From JAHHUH01 sp045123075 (lineage in GTDB: Bacteria; Bacillota; Negativicutes; Acidaminococcales; Acidaminococcaceae), in assembly GCA_045123075.1 (NCBI GenBank), contig JBGVIJ010000006.1, positions 1 through 6,145 on the forward strand: DNA of 6,145 bases, in the 5' to 3' direction. A model generated the notes under the pieces. The model worked only from the letters and a program-made list of their open reading frames with translations, was not told where the DNA came from and made no database searches. The translations under genes were made by a program, and so were the position numbers. The number at the start of each line of letters is the position of its first letter. The stretch's first letter is position 1. Below are positions 5,628 through 6,145 of this stretch, one piece after another.

Positions 5628-6145
5628 TTATTTCATTGAGAACAGTGATTCTTGATAATGTTGTCCAGACAATCTTCCCAACAAAAATAGTTTTTGCCAC
5701 TTGGAAAGAGCGTTATCTTTAAGAGGACGCTTCAACCATTTAAACTCTAAGGTTTGAGAATTAAAAAGCAGTAAGCCAACGTTCAGTTCTGAGAACAGTT
5801 CCAATTTTTCTTGTAAAACGTCTTCCTCATCAAAAGGTCTAACTGCGACAACATAATTAGCGAAAGCTTTATGTAAACTGGCTTGTTCAAAAGCACGTTT
5901 CCAGTTAGGAGCCTTAATATCAAACGCCCAAATATTATCACTTTCCTGAACGAAGCTATCAGAAAGAAAATATAAATTTTTCTTCTTAATCATAAAATCA
6001 TTAGCTTTCAATTCTCGCAATGTACGATTAAGAGCAGTATCTGCAATACCAGTTCTTTCTTTGATGTATTCTTTAGTTCTGCCAGAATTATATTTCAGTA
6101 TGGATAAGACAAGACTACTATGTTCTAAAGAAGAAAGTTTAGAGA
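5628..6145 (-). CDS. Winged helix-turn-helix protein with PD-(D/E)XK-like C-terminal domain (partial, 5' end cut)
   Basis: The minus-strand frame is open from the stop at 5628 to the right edge (first full codon at 6143), giving 171 visible residues. A start at the TTG at 6020 would cut through the DNA-binding domain, so the true start lies outside the window. Visible residues 5-62 form a winged helix: helix SSLVLSILKYN, then RTKEYIKERTG, a recognition helix ADTALNRTLRELK, and a short wing ending NLYFLSDSF. Residues about 70-130 (WAFDIKAPNWKRAFEQA, then FANYVVAVRP and ELNVGLLLFN) match the [D/E]xK-x-x-x-W-x-x-A-x-x-Q-A pattern of small PD-(D/E)XK-fold domains, with Asp75 and Lys77 as the visible active-site-like residues. 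I do not recognise a named family. It may be a regulator using the fold for sensing, or an active nuclease. It is followed by its own terminator, so it is probably the last gene of an upstream unit. Confidence 0.75.
   Translation of the reverse strand, partial: SKLSSLEHSSLVLSILKYNSGRTKEYIKERTGIADTALNRTLRELKANDFMIKKKNLYFLSDSFVQESDNIWAFDIKAPNWKRAFEQASLHKAFANYVVAVRPFDEEDVLQEKLELFSELNVGLLLFNSQTLEFKWLKRPLKDNALSKWQKLFLLGRLSGQHYQESLFSMK

Noticed and set aside
5628..6020. A complete 130-residue protein starting at TTG 6020
   Set aside because: The frame is open upstream to the edge, and the upstream residues complete a winged helix. TTG 6020 is an internal Leu codon in the recognition helix.

Overview
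The window looks like a stretch of chromosome from a low-GC Firmicute (Bacillota). The evidence is strong GGAGG-type ribosome binding sites, sigma-A-like TATAAT promoters, rho-independent hairpin terminators, and an AcoR-type sigma-54 activator next to an uncharacterised radical SAM protein. Negativicutes is a reasonable guess from the protein style, but a guess only. There are seven genes, two of them cut by the window ends. No tRNA, rRNA, CRISPR array or transposase gene is visible.

Left part (1-1924, minus strand): the N-terminal 321 residues of a sigma-54-dependent regulator (GAF-like then PAS-like sensor domains) run off the left edge. Upstream of it, 61 bp away and on the same strand, is a radical SAM protein. 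Its ATG start at 1924 and a sigma-A promoter at 1976-2004 are clear. The two may be co-transcribed.

Middle (1925-3116): a divergent intergenic region carries the promoters for the radical SAM gene (leftward) and for a two-gene operon (rightward). That operon encodes a helical protein with a C-terminal four-cysteine zinc ribbon and a 62-residue charged protein of unknown role. A very stable 22-bp-stem hairpin ends the operon. It is followed by a separate GGGACA/TGTCCC palindrome that may be a small dispersed repeat.

Right part (3117-6145, minus strand): a MutT/NudG-like NUDIX hydrolase gene overlaps by 8 bp, and is probably translationally coupled to, a 670-residue protein. That protein joins an N-terminal PD-(D/E)XK nuclease-like domain to a DUF2075 (Schlafen group 3-type) superfamily 1 helicase. 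The pair has its own promoter and is more AT-rich in the helicase gene than the surroundings. Upstream of it, separated by an intrinsic terminator, is the C-terminal part of a protein with a winged helix-turn-helix and a second PD-(D/E)XK-like domain, cut by the right edge. This right-hand block resembles an acquired accessory or defence-type segment. The NUDIX plus nuclease-helicase pair is the best candidate for an undescribed system here, although its function is inferred from domains only.
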